From: Pedobacter terrae
GTDB taxonomy: Bacteria; Bacteroidota; Bacteroidia; Sphingobacteriales; Sphingobacteriaceae
Length of the DNA stretch: 64,000 nt
Assembly (NCBI RefSeq): GCF_900100705.1
Contig: NZ_FNCH01000004.1
Span: forward strand, 186,001 to 250,000
Direction of reading: 5' to 3'
Below, one piece after another: positions 60,793 through 64,000 of the stretch (its first letter is position 1; every line of letters starts with the position of its first letter). The notes beneath the pieces were generated by a model. That model was not told the origin of the DNA. It was given only the letters and a program-made list of their open reading frames with translations, and did no database searches. The translations under genes and the position numbers were made by a program.

Positions 60793-62666
60793 TTTTAATC
60801 TATCTATTAAAGGTTTCGGCCTGTACGGCATTGTTCTTTGGGTTTTATATGTTGGTTTTAAGAAAGTTTACTTTCTTTAAAATCAATCGGTTCTATTTGC
60901 TGGCTACAATGATGTTGAGTTTTATTATTCCAGTTTTACAGTTCGAAGTTAAACGGGAAATAACAATGGTAGAAACTGAAGCTCCCGTTAATATCCCTGA
61001 AATAAAACCCACTGATCAAGCACCTCAGCTTATTCAGCCCGTTATGGAGTACCAGCCAATGGTAAAGCATAAACTCAATTGGATGATGGTGCTATATTAC
61101 GTTTATGGTACTACAGCTTTATTTTTACTATTGGTTTGCCTTTGGCGTTTGTTTAGCTTGCTTAAGCATACTAATAGATATACAAAAAATGGCTATGGGC
61201 TAAAGTTGATTATCAAAACCGAAGGTTTTACCAATTGCTCCTTCTTTAACTATGTATTTATAAATAATGTGGATTTAAGCGCAACAGATTTATCGGTTCT
61301 GCTTAAACACGAACAGGTACATACCAGGCAATACCATTCGATAGATAAAATGATGTTAATGGTTTTTAAATCTATTTTATGGTTTAATCCTATCGTTTAC
61401 CTATATGATAAAGCTTTGGAGCAGGTGCATGAATATGAGGCAGATGAAATGACTTCGACAGATTATGGGAATGAGGCATATGCCAACCTTTTATTAAAAC
61501 TGGCCATAACCAAAAGCCATACGCCACTGATGCACAACTTTGTGAAAAGCCCTATTAAAGACAGGATAAAAATGTTATTCACCGCTAAATCAAAAAAGAT
61601 GAAAAAATTAACTTACTTATTCGCAATTCCTGTTGCCCTGGGGTTAATCTGGTTATTTGCCGTACAGGTAGTATATGCACAAAATATAAAAGATGAAGGC
61701 AAACCTTCGAAAGATCTTTACGAAGGAGCCTTGAAGGGGAAAGTCCTTAACATCAAAAAAGAAACTATAGGTCTTTATACATTCGATTTATTGTCGAATG
61801 GAAAGGTTTATCCGATTGAAGCCAACACTTTTAAAGAAAAGATTAAAGTTGGCGATGAGCTTGTTGTTTATATATCAGGGAAAGGCTTTAATATTAAAAA
61901 AACGGATAGAAGTGGTAAAGTTATCGCGGAGACGAATGGGCTAATTTATAGTGCAACAAAGGTTACCACTTTAACCGGAAGTTTAATTTACGAGCAGAAA
62001 ATAGAAAACCATGCCTTTTTATACGAAGCCAATAAAGCCCGTTCTGCCTCGTCTAAAATTAAATCGATAGAGAAAAATGTTAATGGGAAGATTGAAAAGA
62101 TTGTTCTGAATGATGGCCTTTTTACCATCAACTTAAATCTTAAGGCGCAAAACATACTTAACAACTATTTAAAAATTGGCGATCGTGTATTGGTTAAGTT
62201 TATTGGCGAAAAATTGGTGTCGAAGAATACTTACACTACCGATAAAATGATTGTGCTGTATTCTGAACCTAAGAAATATATAATCAAAAATGAAGCACTT
62301 TATAACCGGTTTTATTTTAACGATGGGAAACAGAAAGTAGCTGTAGTAAAAAACGAAGCAGCAAAAGTTTCCGGACCGGTAGAACCTAAAATCATTTCCT
62401 TCAAAAAAATGACTGGTGATGTGAAGCATAAAGTTTCTTACATGGAAAATGCGGTTATCGATATTAGCAATTGCAGGTTAGAGGCCAGGTATGTTGAGTT
62501 GGATCAGGCTAACAATAAAATGATCGCCAAAAATGCATCGCTTAAAAATTCTAAACAAAACGTTATGGTAAAGTCTGACCTCATGACGTTTGATCTAAAA
62601 AAAGGAGATTATCGTATTGATATCGGTGATGAAACCAAAACAGGTAAATTATACCCAAACAGATAG
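60789..62666 (+). CDS. BlaR1-like M56 family membrane metallopeptidase with unusual C-terminal part
   Basis: Its ATG overlaps the BlaI stop (ATGA). The N-terminal ~300 residues are an M56 domain: three or four transmembrane helices and the zinc motif H174-E-Q-V-H178 with a later acidic ligand in EYEADEMTS. After the last helix (about 278-296) comes a periplasmic region without a penicillin-binding domain: two similar strand-rich modules (KVGDELVVYISGKGF near 355 and KIGDRVLVKFIGEK near 460), then a segment like LptA/OstA repeats (about 545-612). The frame ends just where a TonB-receptor frame begins. In other Bacteroidota such peptidases signal to a BlaI repressor. Confidence 0.85.
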   Translation: MILIYLLKVSACTALFFGFYMLVLRKFTFFKINRFYLLATMMLSFIIPVLQFEVKREITMVETEAPVNIPEIKPTDQAPQLIQPVMEYQPMVKHKLNWMMVLYYVYGTTALFLLLVCLWRLFSLLKHTNRYTKNGYGLKLIIKTEGFTNCSFFNYVFINNVDLSATDLSVLLKHEQVHTRQYHSIDKMMLMVFKSILWFNPIVYLYDKALEQVHEYEADEMTSTDYGNEAYANLLLKLAITKSHTPLMHNFVKSPIKDRIKMLFTAKSKKMKKLTYLFAIPVALGLIWLFAVQVVYAQNIKDEGKPSKDLYEGALKGKVLNIKKETIGLYTFDLLSNGKVYPIEANTFKEKIKVGDELVVYISGKGFNIKKTDRSGKVIAETNGLIYSATKVTTLTGSLIYEQKIENHAFLYEANKARSASSKIKSIEKNVNGKIEKIVLNDGLFTINLNLKAQNILNNYLKIGDRVLVKFIGEKLVSKNTYTTDKMIVLYSEPKKYIIKNEALYNRFYFNDGKQKVAVVKNEAAKVSGPVEPKIISFKKMTGDVKHKVSYMENAVIDISNCRLEARYVELDQANNKMIAKNASLKNSKQNVMVKSDLMTFDLKKGDYRIDIGDETKTGKLYPNR

Positions 62667-64000
62667 TTTGGGATTGTACCATTTCAACAATTTACAAGCT
62701 GGGAAATATTCAATCATTTGCTCTTCAATCAATTTTAAAGCTGTAAACCAGTTACTTGCCTTAACAAAAGATACTGTAATTAATATTCAGCTCCAGGAAA
62801 ATCGAAACAAGCTTGCTGATGTCCAGATCAATGCCAGAAAAAGTTTAATAGAAAAACAGATCGACCGGACGGTTTTTAATGTGGAGAACAGTGTTTCTGC
62901 CATCGGAACAGATGCTTTGGAACTGCTTTCTAAAGTGCCGGGAGTTAGGGTTTTGAATGATAGGGTTTCATTGTCGGGTAACGGCGCTGTTAATATTATG
63001 ATTAATGATAAATTGGTGCCTTTGTCAGCTGATGAACTGTCGGATTATTTGAAGTCGGTCTCATCAGGTAATGTTGCCAAAATTGAAGTGATTACCAATC
63101 CCCCGGCAAAATACGATGCACAGGGAAATAATGGCTTGATCAATATTGTACTAAAGAAAGTTGCTGCCGAAGGATTTAAGGGGTCGATAAATACCGCTTT
63201 TACAAAAGCCATTCATCCAACGGTATCTGCAGGTGGGAGTTTGAGTTACCGGAAAAATAAGATTACGCTTTCCACAAACTTTAATATCAGAAAAGGATCT
63301 CTGGTTCCTTTTGAGCAGAGTGATGTTTTTTATCCGACACAAACCTGGAACATTGTAAATAAAGACCGGAATTTTAGGACGGTGCCCAGTGGACAGATCG
63401 GAATGGATTACCAGGCTTCCAGAAAAACGGTACTGGGATTTTCGTACAACGGTGGCTTAACCAACTTCCATTCTGAAGAAAATATTAAAACCACTGTTTA
63501 TAATAAAACCGGTAGTTTAGATTCAGTGCTGAATTCTGATGCCAATGCCAAAATCAGATCCCATTATCACTCAGCCAACGTTTATTTTAAAAAAACCTTA
63601 GATTCTACAGGAAAACAGCTGATTATAAATGGCGATTGGTTTAATTACAACGATGATAAAGAAAGGTTTTTTAACAATACCAGTTATTTTCAAAATGGAA
63701 TAATGTTCCCGGATTCTTTTGCCGAATATCTATCCGCCAGTAAGCAAAATATAGATTTATATACCGTAAAAGCTGATATAGATTTGCCTTATAAAACCTT
63801 TAAACTATCTTTTGGTGCAAAACTGAGTTTTATCCACAATGAGAGTGATCTTGCTTTTTATAGAGTGCGCAATACGGTTTATGAGTTGGAACCCGGCCAA
63901 ACCAATCTCTTTAATTATAAGGAAAACACACAAGCCCTCTACATTAACTATAATAAAAGTCTAAAGCGCTGGGATTTTCAGGCTGGACTGCGTGGAGAAT
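62629..64000 (+). CDS. TonB-dependent outer-membrane receptor, 5'-truncated, 3' end outside window
   Basis: The frame is open from about 62599 to the end of the window; the first ATG is at 62629, giving MKPKQVNYTQTDSLGLYHFNN. The region 62641-62800 reads as the second half of a carboxypeptidase-regulatory-like domain (TQTDSLGLYHFNNLQAGKYS), followed by a plug domain (DRTVFNVENS, LLSKVPGV, IEVITNPPAKYDAQG) and the beginning of an OMP beta-barrel of the PF14905 type. Signal peptide and the first half of the regulatory domain are missing, and this frame is +1 relative to the peptidase gene that it overlaps. It may be a pseudogene, a fusion made by frameshift, or an assembly error. Confidence 0.8.
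   Translation, partial: MKPKQVNYTQTDSLGLYHFNNLQAGKYSIICSSINFKAVNQLLALTKDTVINIQLQENRNKLADVQINARKSLIEKQIDRTVFNVENSVSAIGTDALELLSKVPGVRVLNDRVSLSGNGAVNIMINDKLVPLSADELSDYLKSVSSGNVAKIEVITNPPAKYDAQGNNGLINIVLKKVAAEGFKGSINTAFTKAIHPTVSAGGSLSYRKNKITLSTNFNIRKGSLVPFEQSDVFYPTQTWNIVNKDRNFRTVPSGQIGMDYQASRKTVLGFSYNGGLTNFHSEENIKTTVYNKTGSLDSVLNSDANAKIRSHYHSANVYFKKTLDSTGKQLIINGDWFNYNDDKERFFNNTSYFQNGIMFPDSFAEYLSASKQNIDLYTVKADIDLPYKTFKLSFGAKLSFIHNESDLAFYRVRNTVYELEPGQTNLFNYKENTQALYINYNKSLKRWDFQAGLRGE

Overview
The window looks like a chromosomal segment of a Bacteroidota bacterium of the family Sphingobacteriaceae, most likely Pedobacter or a close relative. This is inferred from several signs: a complete gldK-gldL-gldM-gldN block (core of the type IX secretion/gliding machinery), a sprE/porW-like TPR lipoprotein, an F-type ATP synthase operon that stops after atpG with no atpD or atpC, promoters of the TAnnTTTG type, many lipoproteins with a Cys-Lys-Lys start, and AT-rich DNA (by eye about 40 percent G+C). 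No rRNA, tRNA, prophage, transposase or CRISPR array was seen.

Layout. 1-1.35 kb: end of a sensor histidine kinase and its OmpR-type response regulator. 1.4-5.5 kb: membrane metallophosphoesterase, then a MoxR/chelatase-type AAA+ ATPase with a VWA partner. 5.9-13.7 kb: mostly minus-strand housekeeping and unknown genes (PfkB kinase, NTF2-like protein, acetyltransferase, JmjC-like cupin, DUF3050, fasciclin, SDR, hemW). 14.2-20.9 kb: DUF4271 protein, hemD, then gldKLMN closed by a strong terminator. 21.2-23 kb: a secreted NucA-type nuclease preceded by a gene that resembles its known inhibitor NuiA. 23.1-30.2 kb: uvrC, a class A penicillin-binding protein and sprE. 30.3-36.5 kb: atpZ, a small membrane protein, atpB-E-F-H-A-G. 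36.7-42 kb: AAA/DUF4143 ATPase, lipoproteins, an e(P4)-type phosphatase and a four-copy repeat array. 42.1-46 kb: ruvC divergent from a flippase-like protein, GT2 glycosyltransferase and ABC permease. 46-48 kb: a DUF5777/YceI/cytochrome c module. 48.4-53.8 kb: pgi, an M20 amidohydrolase, prfB with its programmed frameshift, and an esterase. 53.8-57.4 kb: lipoproteins including GH16, CAP and GH18 proteins. 57.5-59.8 kb: SirB1-like protein, methyltransferase, DUF1345 protein. 60.4-64 kb: BlaI/BlaR1-type regulator pair running into a TonB-dependent outer-membrane protein whose 5' end appears to be missing.

The most distinctive non-genic content is the repeat load. Gaps between genes, including gaps inside the ATP synthase operon, hold short low-complexity arrays that are partly self-complementary (units such as TCTCACATC/GATTTGAGA, CAGTTGGCAGTTAT, GCGATAAGCG, GGTTGGAAGG). 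In addition there is a 267-271 bp palindromic element in four tandem copies at 39.96-40.87 kb with a diverged relative in opposite orientation at 59.9-60.2 kb.

The most interesting leads are the NuiA/NucA-like inhibitor-nuclease pair, the palindromic element family, the intercistronic arrays in the atp operon, the out-of-frame M56-peptidase/TonB-receptor junction near 62.64 kb, and a tandem palindrome overlapping the promoter of the DUF4143 ATPase. All assignments rest on reading motifs by eye; no database search was run.
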